Shown here in pieces: positions 1-6,188 of a DNA stretch of 7,752 nucleotides. The DNA comes from DASXTB01 sp036505615 (GTDB lineage: Bacteria; Acidobacteriota; UBA6911; JACQSX01). The DNA lies in the NCBI GenBank assembly GCA_036505615.1, contig DASXTB010000281.1:1-7752 (forward strand). The letters are read 5' to 3'. Each line of letters starts with the position of its first letter. Position 1 is the first letter of the stretch. Made by a program: the position numbers and the translations under genes. The notes under the pieces are model-generated. The model worked only from the letters and a program-made list of their open reading frames with translations, did not search any database and was not told the origin of the DNA.

Positions 1-472
1 TGATATTGGTAAAAATACGCAGAAGCCGATTTCCATCGGAAGGACGCGTGGGAAAGGAGTCCACGTGAATAAGATCATTTCGTGCATGCAATGCAACCGC
101 GCGGCCCTCTTCTTCGACCGGGCGAAAACTGGCGTAATCAATGCGCCAGTTTCCCGCGTATCGCGGCAGAAAGGACGCGGTAAAATCGATCACTCTTCTT
201 GAATAAGAGCGCATGATTTCGTGCAGACGCCAGCGTGCATTTTCATCGCGTTGCTCCATGCCCTTCAGGCGATCTTCCAGCGGCCGATAACTTATGTTCT
301 TGTGATACGAAACGTCGGTCTGCTTTTGGGAGAGGAGAAAAGCACGCTCCTCCGAGGTGAGCTCAAATGGGGTGCTCACGAAAAACAAAATGTCGCCGGT
401 TTCCAGGCGGCGATAGTTGTCTTCGGTCGCGGTAAGGCCGTGACGGTAATTCTCGATGCGGATCAAAGTCAT
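1..472 (-). CDS. Kdo hydroxylase (Fe(II)/2-oxoglutarate dioxygenase family), N-terminal part, cut by window edge
   Basis: I translated this by hand from the ATG complementary to 470-472. It gives 157 open codons running off the left edge, so the C-terminal part is missing. An in-frame TGA lies two codons upstream, so this is the first possible ATG. The translation contains LHARNDLIHVDSFPTRP (residues 128-144) followed by RLLRIFTN. This resembles the core of the Kdo hydroxylase family (KdoO, Pfam Kdo_hydroxy), and H136-x-D138 would be two of the three iron ligands. Known members convert Kdo of the LPS inner core to Ko, using O2 and 2-oxoglutarate, at the cytoplasmic membrane. No strong Shine-Dalgarno is visible (GACTGACCT precedes the ATG). 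A perfect hairpin sequence sits 10-28 nt upstream. The family call rests on remembered motif similarity and not on a search. Exact substrate specificity is inference. Confidence 0.78.
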   Translation of the reverse strand, partial: MTLIRIENYRHGLTATEDNYRRLETGDILFFVSTPFELTSEERAFLLSQKQTDVSYHKNISYRPLEDRLKGMEQRDENARWRLHEIMRSYSRRVIDFTASFLPRYAGNWRIDYASFRPVEEEGRAVALHARNDLIHVDSFPTRPSDGNRLLRIFTNI

Positions 473-481
473 AGGTCAGTC

Positions 482-500
482 GGGATTGCCAGGCAATCCC
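482..500. repeat. Perfect 9-bp inverted repeat upstream of the Kdo hydroxylase gene
   Basis: GGGATTGCC (482-490) and GGCAATCCC (492-500) are exact reverse complements around a single central base. The dyad ends 10 nt before the start codon on the minus strand, so in the transcript it would form a hairpin close to the ribosome-binding region, or in DNA a dyad operator. No T-run follows on either strand, so it is not a standard intrinsic terminator. Its function is unknown. Confidence 0.7.
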
Positions 501-548
501 CGTGAGTTCCCGCGAGGCCCGAAGGGCCGCCATTGCGTAGGCCCGTCC

Positions 549-681
549 GTCAGGGCGGGATCATGGTTCAATTTCAAAGGTTGCCGGAGCGCCGAAGCTG
601 CGGCATTTGATCTCTGCAATGTCTTCAATGTCGCGCCTTCAGCGCTCCTGGTTGTAACGTTTCATCGTTTCCCGCCCTGAC
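549..681. repeat. Intergenic element with nested inverted repeats (long hairpin)
   Basis: The outer arms GTCAGGGCGGGA (549-560) and TCCCGCCCTGAC (670-681) are a perfect 12-bp inverted repeat. Inside them, 586-607 pairs with 627-648 over 22 positions: 18 Watson-Crick pairs, two G-U pairs in the plus transcript and two mismatches, closing a 19-nt loop (608-626). A smaller hairpin GGCCC-GAA-GGGCC (516-528) lies just to the left. No coding frame here looks convincing and no T-run follows, so a terminator is unlikely. The best description is a palindromic intergenic repeat of REP/MITE type or a structured RNA. I cannot tell which from one copy. Confidence 0.6.
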
Positions 682-740
682 CCTGGATTATTCATAAAAT
701 CCTAAAAGCTAGCCGCGGATTACGCGGATCCACGCGGATA
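682..740. repeat. Copy A of a dispersed intergenic repeat, followed by three CGCGGAT units
   Basis: The stretch 682-725 begins CCTGGATTATTCATAAAATCC and matches the reverse complement of about 4466-4509 over its whole length, with one single-base gap and two mismatches by eye. The two copies flank the large BNR gene in inverted orientation. CGCGGAT then recurs at 714-720, 723-729 and 733-739, a 9-10 bp period. No gene is visible between here and 873 apart from the 3' flank of the BNR gene. Such words are typical of dispersed non-coding repeats in Acidobacteriota-like genomes (recollection, not searched). Confidence 0.65.
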
Positions 741-841
741 ACTTCGGGAGCGGAAGAAGGGCGCTGACTTACAAAGTGTCGCTCGGGCCTCAACTCCACA
801 TTGATTTTTGCAAAAGCCATTAGCGGGTCTCAACAAGAATT

Positions 842-869
842 GGCAACTAGAAACTGGCAACCGGCAACT
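842..869. repeat. Short imperfect repeat of GGCAACT/GGCAACC
   Basis: GGCAACT (842-848), GGCAACC (856-862) and GGCAACT (863-869) recur within 28 bases, directly downstream of the stop codon of the large minus-strand gene. No hairpin with a T-run is evident, so a terminator role is not supported. It is probably a simple intergenic repeat. Confidence 0.4.
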
Positions 870-873
870 GTTT

Positions 874-3800
874 TCAAATCTTCGGCACCCTTCCCGGTGT
901 CCAGTTCACACCCGCTGCATCCATCTGATGATTCAACTCAGGAATATCCTTTTCCACCAGACCTCGGAGGATTTTCAGTTCCTCTCCCAGCATCAGACGC
1001 GCCCGATCCAACTCTCTTCGCTGCGTGTCGGTGGGGGCGGAACCCGACAGGCGCAACTCTGCTCCAATGCCCGAAATTCGTCCCGATATCGACGGCGGGT
1101 CATTTTCTTCAGGCTTCTCCTTTCCTCGAAGCGCCTGGATTATCTTTTTGTCCGTCTGAATCAATTCGCGGACGCGCTTCTGCAGCGAGGGCGGCGCCGC
1201 AGGCGCCATGGCAATGGCTCTGTCGGCTAGATTCAACTCTTCTTGGAGGCGGTTGGCTGTCTGAAGCGAGCCGTACTCCGCCCCTTCCGCCTCAGTTACC
1301 TGCCTGAGGAAATCCGTGAACTGGGCGCGCTCCTCAATAGGCATCGTCCGCAGGCCTTCTGTGGTGACTTGGAAAGAGGTACTGCCCGCCTCCTTTCCAT
1401 CAATCTCCAATCGCACCTGAAAGGTTCCCGGCAACACCTTGGCGCCGCCGCGCGGACGCAAGCGCCGCCCTTCCTGCTCTTCCGCTCCCGGCGCGGGAGC
1501 CGGGCCAACGATAGAGGGAGGGTACGCAAGATCCCACGTGACTCGGTGCAGGCCCGCCGTTGTGGGTCCCTCCAGCTTGCGGATAGCGCGCCCGGTGGCG
1601 TCAAGAATGGCGATGCTGACAATCGGTTTCTCCTCGTCATCTTCAGAACGCGCCTCGGACCGGCCGGCATTCTCAGCATCAGATCTTTGGGCATCAGCGC
1701 TGCTCTCTTTTGGTGCGCTCATGTTTTCTTGGCCTTTGGTCTGCTCGCTTGCAGTACTGTCCGGCTTGGAAATCGAAGCCTTGCTTCCCCGGTGCGCCTC
1801 GGGAGGCGCGTCCTCGGGCCCACTCTTCTTCTGCTTTTTTCGAACAGCCTGGAGATCCTCTTTCAAGTAATAGCTGATAAGCGCGCCGAATTCCGGATTC
1901 TTAGCCGCGAAGAAGCGCTCCGCCTGAGCGCCGGCAGGGTGGCTGGCCGTCAGGCTGTAAAGCAATGCGTCGCGAACGGGAAAAAGAAGAGACTGCGATT
2001 CGAGCGCTTGCCGGCTCAACTTCTCCAGAGGCGTCACGTCATCCAGTACCCAGAAGCCGCGCCCGTGGGTCCCCAGCACCAGATCGTTTTCACGCTCCTG
2101 AATCGCGATGTCATGCACGGGAACCGTGGGAAGGCCTCCTCCAAAGCGAGTCCATTTCTGCCCGCCGTCGATGCTGAAGAAAGCGCCAAACTCAGTTCCC
2201 ACGAATAGAAGGTTGGGGTTGCGGTGGTGTTCGCGCACCACATGGACGGATCCAAATTCCGGAAGATTGGACGTGATGGAGGTCCAGGTGCGGCCCTGGT
2301 CGGCGCTCTTGTAGACGTAAGGCTTGAAGTCCATGTTTCGGTGATTGTTGAACGTTGCGTAAACAATCCCCGGATCATTTCTGGAAGCGACGATACGCGT
2401 CACATACGTACGCTCTGGAACGCCCGGAAAGTTCTCTACTCGCGTCCAATTTTTCCCATCGTCGCGCGAAATCTGTATCAACCCGTCGTCTGTTCCCACA
2501 TAAAGAAGGCCTGGCTGCAGGCGCGATTGATCCAGCGAGCTTATATTGCCGTACCGCGCGATGCCCTCATTGTAGGCCACTGTTTTCTTGGGATCCCACA
2601 CCTTATCCATTACTGCAATTTTTTCGCGGTCGATTTGGCGCGAAAGGTCAGGAGAGATTACCTGCCAACTGTTTCCGCGATCAATGCTCTTAAAGAGCTT
2701 GTTGGCTGCAAAGTAGAGCGTTGTATGGTTGTGCGGGGAAATCAGAAGTGGAGCACTCCAGTTCCATCGATACTCCGATTCGCCGGCCGGCGCCTTCGGC
2801 TGAATGCCAATGTGCTCGCCGGTCTCGGTATTGAAGCGCAGCAAGTTTCCGTACTGGGATTCGCCATAGACGGTGGTGGAATCCTGGGGATCGACTTGCG
2901 CGTAAAAGCCGTCGCCTCCGGTGACGACCTGCCAGTCTGCATTGGTGATGCCCGCAGCTTCCCACGTTCGGCTCGGTCCGCCCAGAGTCTGATTGTCCTG
3001 CAGGCCACCATAGACATAATAGAAAGGCCGGCGATTGTCGACGACGACTGTGTAAAACTGGCCGATCGGCAGATGAGACATGAAGTCCCACGTCTCACCT
3101 TTGTCATAAGAGAAATAGACGCCGCCATCGTTCCCCAGAATCATGTGGTTGGTATCGTCCGGGTCGATCCAGAGCGCGTGCTGGTCGGAATGCGCGCCTC
3201 GGGCTCCGTCCATGCGGAAAGTTCTACCTCCGTCTGAACTGACCGCCAGCGGAACTCCCAGCACGTAAACGCGGTCCGAGTTCTTCGGGTCGACGCGTAC
3301 CTGGCCGAAGTACCAGGGAATGGAGTTATAGCCGTTACGAAACTCCCAGGTGGCGCCCCGATCGGTGCTTCGATATAACCCGCCGCGCTGGCGAGCCTCG
3401 ACGATTGCATAAACTGTATCCGGATTAGAGGCAGCGATAGCCAGTCCGATTCGCCCTTTGTCTTCCGCGGGGAGGCCTTCGGTCAATTTAGTCCAGGATT
3501 TTCCCGCATCCACACTTTTGTAGATTCCCGACTCCGGGCCCCCGCCGACAAACGTGTAATCATGGCGGCGCCGCTGGTAAGCTGCGGCGTAGAGGACATT
3601 AGCATCGCGAGGATCCATGACCAGGTCCACCACGCCTGTGTTGTTGCTGATGTACAAAACCTTGTCCCAGGTCTTTCCACCGTCGGCGGTTTTGAACAAA
3701 CCGCGCTCCGCGCTTGGTCCCCAAAGCAAGCCGGGAACAGCCACGTACACGATGTTGCCATCCTTGGGATGAACAACGATGCGGCCGACGTGTCCTGACT

Positions 3801-4335
3801 TCTCCAGGCCCATGTGCTGCCAGTGCCTGCCGCCGCTTACAGATTTATAGACTCCATCTCCGTAAGAGGAACTGCGTTGATTGTTTGGTTCGCCGGTTCC
3901 AACCCAGACAATATTGCTATCACTGGGGTCGACGGCGACGTCTCCGAGCGAGACGGATTTTTCGCGGGAGAAGACGGCCGTCCAGGTCGTGCCATTGTTA
4001 ATCGTCTTCCAAAGTCCTCCGGTAGCGGTAGCGGCGTAGATCACTTTCTTGTTTGCTGGATCGACGGCGAAAGCGACAGTGCGCCCTCCTTGGGCTGCCG
4101 GACCGATCTCGCGCCACTTGAGCCCCTCCACCACGGAGCGGCTCACCGGCTCCCTCTCTTTTTGAGCTTTCTCTGTGCTCCCGGAATCTTGAGTCTTATC
4201 TGGAGGCGACGCCTGAGGTATTTGTCCTTGAGGCCTGCTCCGCCGTTGCTGAACGTTTGCTTCCGTGTGGCCACTGAACAGTCCGGCGCAAATGGAAATA
4301 AGAACCAGCGTACGGAGGAATGAATTCTTATTCAT
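874..4335 (-). CDS. Exported BNR/Asp-box (VPS10/sortilin-like) multi-propeller protein, 1153 aa
   Basis: Residues 1-26 are a signal peptide: basic MNKNSFLR, hydrophobic TLVLISICAGLF, then SGHTEA as a likely cleavage region, so the protein is exported. A Pro/Gln/Ser-rich linker (27-70) precedes a beta-propeller region of about residues 72-770. It contains eleven Asp-box-like motifs (S-x-D-x-G-x-x-W or close), near 110, 165, 215, 274, 322, 365, 408, 549, 622, 676 and 720. This is the architecture of proteins annotated as sortilin/VPS10-like or 'glycosyl hydrolase BNR repeat'. No sialidase catalytic set can be claimed. A charged low-complexity segment (about 826-903) separates it from a beta-type domain resembling a FlgD/FN3-like fold (about 904-992) and a helical C-terminus (about 998-1153). 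The ATG at 4335 is preceded by TAGGA with a 5-nt spacer. The gene stands alone as an apparently monocistronic unit. The substrate is unknown. Long open frames on the opposite strand are shadows. Confidence 0.93.
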   Translation of the reverse strand: MNKNSFLRTLVLISICAGLFSGHTEANVQQRRSRPQGQIPQASPPDKTQDSGSTEKAQKEREPVSRSVVEGLKWREIGPAAQGGRTVAFAVDPANKKVIYAATATGGLWKTINNGTTWTAVFSREKSVSLGDVAVDPSDSNIVWVGTGEPNNQRSSSYGDGVYKSVSGGRHWQHMGLEKSGHVGRIVVHPKDGNIVYVAVPGLLWGPSAERGLFKTADGGKTWDKVLYISNNTGVVDLVMDPRDANVLYAAAYQRRRHDYTFVGGGPESGIYKSVDAGKSWTKLTEGLPAEDKGRIGLAIAASNPDTVYAIVEARQRGGLYRSTDRGATWEFRNGYNSIPWYFGQVRVDPKNSDRVYVLGVPLAVSSDGGRTFRMDGARGAHSDQHALWIDPDDTNHMILGNDGGVYFSYDKGETWDFMSHLPIGQFYTVVVDNRRPFYYVYGGLQDNQTLGGPSRTWEAAGITNADWQVVTGGDGFYAQVDPQDSTTVYGESQYGNLLRFNTETGEHIGIQPKAPAGESEYRWNWSAPLLISPHNHTTLYFAANKLFKSIDRGNSWQVISPDLSRQIDREKIAVMDKVWDPKKTVAYNEGIARYGNISSLDQSRLQPGLLYVGTDDGLIQISRDDGKNWTRVENFPGVPERTYVTRIVASRNDPGIVYATFNNHRNMDFKPYVYKSADQGRTWTSITSNLPEFGSVHVVREHHRNPNLLFVGTEFGAFFSIDGGQKWTRFGGGLPTVPVHDIAIQERENDLVLGTHGRGFWVLDDVTPLEKLSRQALESQSLLFPVRDALLYSLTASHPAGAQAERFFAAKNPEFGALISYYLKEDLQAVRKKQKKSGPEDAPPEAHRGSKASISKPDSTASEQTKGQENMSAPKESSADAQRSDAENAGRSEARSEDDEEKPIVSIAILDATGRAIRKLEGPTTAGLHRVTWDLAYPPSIVGPAPAPGAEEQEGRRLRPRGGAKVLPGTFQVRLEIDGKEAGSTSFQVTTEGLRTMPIEERAQFTDFLRQVTEAEGAEYGSLQTANRLQEELNLADRAIAMAPAAPPSLQKRVRELIQTDKKIIQALRGKEKPEENDPPSISGRISGIGAELRLSGSAPTDTQRRELDRARLMLGEELKILRGLVEKDIPELNHQMDAAGVNWTPGRVPKI

Positions 4336-4397
4336 TGCGTTCCTACATTCCAGTGTCAGATAGTTTTTCCTGCGGATGAGCGAGGAATAGAGCCTGC

Positions 4398-4426
4398 ATT
4401 CTAAGGAAGCAGGTCCAGAAAGTCGA
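4398..4426 (-). promoter_or_regulatory. Candidate sigma70-type promoter for the BNR protein gene
   Basis: On the minus strand, TCGACT (4421-4426, 4/6 to TTGACA) is followed after exactly 17 bp by TAGAAT (4398-4403, 5/6 to TATAAT). This would start transcription about 55 nt before the ATG at 4335. The call is by eye only, and the -35 match is modest. Confidence 0.35.
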
Positions 4427-4436
4427 GGGGTTGCCC

Positions 4437-4506
4437 GGATTATTCATAAAATCCTGAAAAAGCAAGCCGTAATCCGCGGCTCGCTTTTCGGATTTATGAA
4501 TAATCC
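4437..4506. repeat. 70-bp imperfect palindrome (copy B of the intergenic repeat)
   Basis: GGATTATTCATAAAATCC at 4437-4454 recurs in inverted form at the right edge (4490-4506, one base shorter). The arms extend through a GAAAA(A)GC segment on both sides, around a centre containing TAATCCGCGG. The right half (4466-4506) matches 682-725 in reverse orientation. The left 18 bp are identical to 685-702 in direct orientation. It lies upstream of the BNR gene and 32 bp from the transposon boundary. It could fold into a long hairpin in RNA. No gene is present in 4336-4530. Confidence 0.72.
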
Positions 4507-4530
4507 AGGATTGACGACTGGAATCGACTT

Positions 4531-4538
4531 CATTTTAA
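4531..4538. repeat. Left target-site duplication of the transposon (CATTTTAA)
   Basis: CATTTTAA abuts the left terminal repeat and is repeated exactly at 7730-7737 directly outside the right terminal repeat. Eight bp falls in the 8-9 bp typical of IS1-family insertion. The following GG of the element also matches the base pair after the right copy, so the boundary is ambiguous by up to 2 bp. I placed it so that both ends begin GGT, as IS1-family ends do. Confidence 0.88.
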
Positions 4539-4555
4539 GGTAGTGTCTCAGTTTG
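4539..4555 (+). repeat. Left terminal inverted repeat
   Basis: GGTAGTGTCTCAGTTTG is the exact reverse complement of 7713-7729. Pairing stops at base 18 (C here, G in the right end). The GGT start matches the ends of IS1-family elements. Confidence 0.9.
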
Positions 4556-4566
4556 CCATAAGCAAG

Positions 4567-4788
4567 TCAGGTCTTGCGTATACGCTTTCTGAAATCCTTC
4601 GTTGGCCGACTTGCACGAGGCCGTGAAACGACATATTCAGAGCATGGCCCGCATATGCCTTTCATTTGATAAATCGGTCTTCGACACGGACCTGATTTGG
4701 CCCAGTGAATACCGATATGTCTAATGTCTATGCATGAACATTCTTGATTTGCGACAGTTGGCTCAGGCTTGTTGAATTTAGATTTCAT
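4567..4788 (-). CDS. Small Cys-rich hypothetical protein (73 aa) next to the transposase
   Basis: I do not recognise this family. The ATG complementary to 4786-4788 lies 7 nt after the transposase stop on the same strand, so translation coupled to the transposase is plausible. A weak GAGTGTG precedes the start. Cysteines fall at 17, 19, 35, 46 and 49 (ECSC ... GPC ... CGPC), with histidines at 24 and 28, which could form a zinc site. The C-terminus (residues 56-73) is strongly basic (RPRASRPTKDFRKRIRKT). The frame fills the gap between the transposase and the left terminal repeat. Some IS1 elements have a separate Zn-finger protein InsA, but the Cys order here is not obviously InsA-like. It may also be a chance open frame. 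Confidence 0.45.
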   Translation of the reverse strand: MKSKFNKPEPTVANQECSCIDIRHIGIHWAKSGPCRRPIYQMKGICGPCSEYVVSRPRASRPTKDFRKRIRKT

Positions 4789-4795
4789 ATCACAC

Positions 4796-5632
4796 TCATT
4801 TTGCCAAATCTGCGATTTCCTCTAAGCCCCACATGTGGTCTGAAACGCCTGCCGCCATTGCTGGCGTGATTCTAAGCGTCTTATGAATCCTCGCAAAATT
4901 GTAGTGCATGAAATGGATTGCGACGGCAGCGGCGTGGTTTTCGACTTTTTTTGAAAACGCATTGGTCAAGCGCGTAAACCAGCGCATCGACATTCGCATT
5001 GTTAGGTTCTGACGTTCTACATAGCTCGTTGAAATTAGCAAAGGGTCAGGGTTCCCGACGATGTGCTCCCGCTTGCAACCGACGCACTCGCCCGGACTAT
5101 ATCGGGTATCAGGCTCAGGGGCAGGCCCATACAGTTTTATCAATTGGCTGTAATCAACATCTGCCCCGAATGCCTCTTCTACGGCTGTCAAGTAGGCCCT
5201 GTGCCCATCCGTCGTTAGTTGGACGCGGCCCTGCAGCCGGCTCGCCAGATCGCGCATGAGAATCGCCGCAGCATCGGCATCGCGGCCCGCAATTAGCCAG
5301 CACGGAACTAGTTTTGTGTGTGCATCGATAGCGACCCATGTCCAAACATCGCCCCACCCGAACTTACCTTTGTGTTCTGTTGGAACGTTCTTTTCTTTCG
5401 CTCTGCAAAACGCCCAAATTTCATCAACCTGGATGCTCTGGCTCCGGAGTCCACGCAGGTTTTCATCTTGGTAGAACAAGCAAGCGTTTCCGATGTCCAC
5501 CAAGAGCTTGCTAACCGTGTTTATCGAGACATCGGCTAGGCGACTGGCAGCCCGGAGGCTGGTCCCTTCTACCAGCATTCCAAGAATTTGAGCCCGATTC
5601 TTAAGAGGTAAGCGATTCACGGTTTTGATCAT
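4796..5632 (-). CDS. IS1-family transposase (single-ORF DDE type), 278 aa
   Basis: This enzyme cuts and joins the element ends. An N-terminal helix-turn-helix (about residues 10-48, RAQILGMLVEG ... SINTVSKLL) is followed by a DDE catalytic domain. The likely catalytic residues are D70 in QVDEIW, D142 in LTTDGHRAY and E206 in TSYVERQNLTMR. The C-terminal block NAFSKKVENH ... YNFARIHKTLR is characteristic of IS1-type transposases of this clade. I chose the ATG at 5632 because the protein then begins MIKTVNRLPLKNRAQIL, as relatives do. A TTG at 5656 would add eight residues, and neither start has a good ribosome site. The gene is a single uninterrupted frame, unlike the InsA/InsB frameshift layout of IS1 itself, and has no obvious N-terminal zinc finger. 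All catalytic motifs are intact, so the enzyme should be active. The opposite-strand frames are shadows. Confidence 0.93.
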   Translation of the reverse strand: MIKTVNRLPLKNRAQILGMLVEGTSLRAASRLADVSINTVSKLLVDIGNACLFYQDENLRGLRSQSIQVDEIWAFCRAKEKNVPTEHKGKFGWGDVWTWVAIDAHTKLVPCWLIAGRDADAAAILMRDLASRLQGRVQLTTDGHRAYLTAVEEAFGADVDYSQLIKLYGPAPEPDTRYSPGECVGCKREHIVGNPDPLLISTSYVERQNLTMRMSMRWFTRLTNAFSKKVENHAAAVAIHFMHYNFARIHKTLRITPAMAAGVSDHMWGLEEIADLAK

Positions 5633-5673
5633 AGAGGTAAGCGCTCTATTTGTCAAGCATAAAGTTCAGTTTA

Positions 5674-5724
5674 AATCTACTTAACTAATAAACTACTTGC
5701 AAGTAATATACTACGTAGTAGAAT
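5674..5724. promoter_or_regulatory. Divergent back-to-back promoters sharing one palindromic -35
   Basis: ACTTGCAAGT (5695-5704) is a perfect 10-bp palindrome, so TTGCAA (5697-5702) can serve as a -35 on both strands. On the plus strand, TAGAAT (5719-5724) follows after 16 bp and points to the cargo operon. On the minus strand, TAGATT (5674-5679) follows after 17 bp and points to the transposase. The ACTTG word recurs at 5725-5729, 30 bp from its first copy. An alternative plus-strand -10 is TATACT (5707-5712). The call is by eye. The shared arrangement would tie transposase and cargo expression together. Confidence 0.5.
5709..5720. promoter_or_regulatory. 12-bp perfect palindrome, candidate operator
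   Basis: TACTACGTAGTA is fully self-complementary. It lies in the spacer of the proposed cargo-operon promoter and overlaps the first bases of its -10 box, a usual place for a repressor site. The likely winged-helix/Zn-ribbon protein encoded 37 nt downstream would be a natural candidate regulator, but that is inference. Confidence 0.45.
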
Positions 5725-5756
5725 ACTTGATAGGTAAATTCTATTGAGGGAATCAA

Positions 5757-6188
5757 ATGGCGAGAGTTCCGATAACGGTTATGGGTTACCGGTGTGAACG
5801 ATGCGGTCATGAATGGATTCCAAGGGAACCGTTAAACGTTGAACCGAAGGTATGCCCCAAGTGCAAGAGCGCATATTGGGATCGACCGAAGGAAACGAAA
5901 ATGACATATGAAGAATTCTGTTCTCGGATTGAAAAAACGATTAAAGCGGCTGGCCATCCCATAACCTGGACGGAAATTAGGACGATTGCCAAACTGCCGC
6001 AAAAGTTCCCAAATAACCAATGGGTTCACAAAATGGAACAGGACATCGGACTGGAGAGGGAGCGTGATTCGCATGGGATCATCCTATGGGGTTTAGGTTA
6101 TACTCGACCGAATGCCGCAGAAAAACCGCTTGAGCCTTCCGAGCATTCCAGCAAAGCAGCAGGCCGAAAACAGGGCGATGTGGAATGA
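5757..6188 (+). CDS. Zinc-ribbon protein with probable winged-helix-like domain (143 aa), cargo gene 1
   Basis: Residues 11-40 form a clear zinc ribbon: YRCERCGHEW (C13, C16) and KVCPKCKSAYW (C33, C36). Residues 48-112 form a compact domain (MTYEEFCSRIEKTIKAAG, then ITWTEIRTIAKLPQKFPNN, then the beta-like GIILWGL) that reads like helix-helix-helix-wing. A nucleic-acid-binding role is therefore likely. The tail after 115 is polar and probably disordered. The ATG has a good GAGGG (5746-5750) 6 nt upstream. It is the first gene of a three-gene run; its stop overlaps the start of the DUF488 gene by 11 bp. I cannot assign a named family beyond the zinc ribbon. It may be a regulator of the operon or an effector component. 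Confidence 0.85.
   Translation: MARVPITVMGYRCERCGHEWIPREPLNVEPKVCPKCKSAYWDRPKETKMTYEEFCSRIEKTIKAAGHPITWTEIRTIAKLPQKFPNNQWVHKMEQDIGLERERDSHGIILWGLGYTRPNAAEKPLEPSEHSSKAAGRKQGDVE

Noticed and set aside
221..505. Plus-strand open frame of 94 codons near the left end.
   Set aside because: It is antisense to the partial Kdo hydroxylase frame, whose HVD motif and family-like sequence are on the minus strand.
456..680. Plus-strand 74-codon frame over the hairpin-rich intergenic region.
   Set aside because: It overlaps the nested inverted repeats, has no ribosome site and gives a sequence without protein-like features.
714..739. CRISPR array suggested by three CGCGGAT units.
   Set aside because: The units are only 7 bp with 2-3 bp between them. 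There are no spacers and no cas genes.
2224..3237. A 337-codon open frame on the plus strand opposite the BNR gene (also one of 321 codons at 1243-2208).
   Set aside because: They lie wholly antisense to a strongly supported coding gene, carry no recognisable motif, and are the usual by-product of biased codon use on the other strand.
4437..4506. Intrinsic terminator.
   Set aside because: The palindrome is long enough to form a hairpin, but neither side is followed by a T-run in the right position, and the same words recur elsewhere as a repeat.
4999..5259. Plus-strand frames opposite the transposase.
   Set aside because: They are antisense to an intact DDE transposase with all catalytic motifs, so they are shadows.
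6112..6177. N-terminal extension of the DUF488 protein from the upstream ATG.
   Set aside because: The extra 22 residues precede the conserved domain, overlap 77 bp of the previous gene in another frame and lack a ribosome site.
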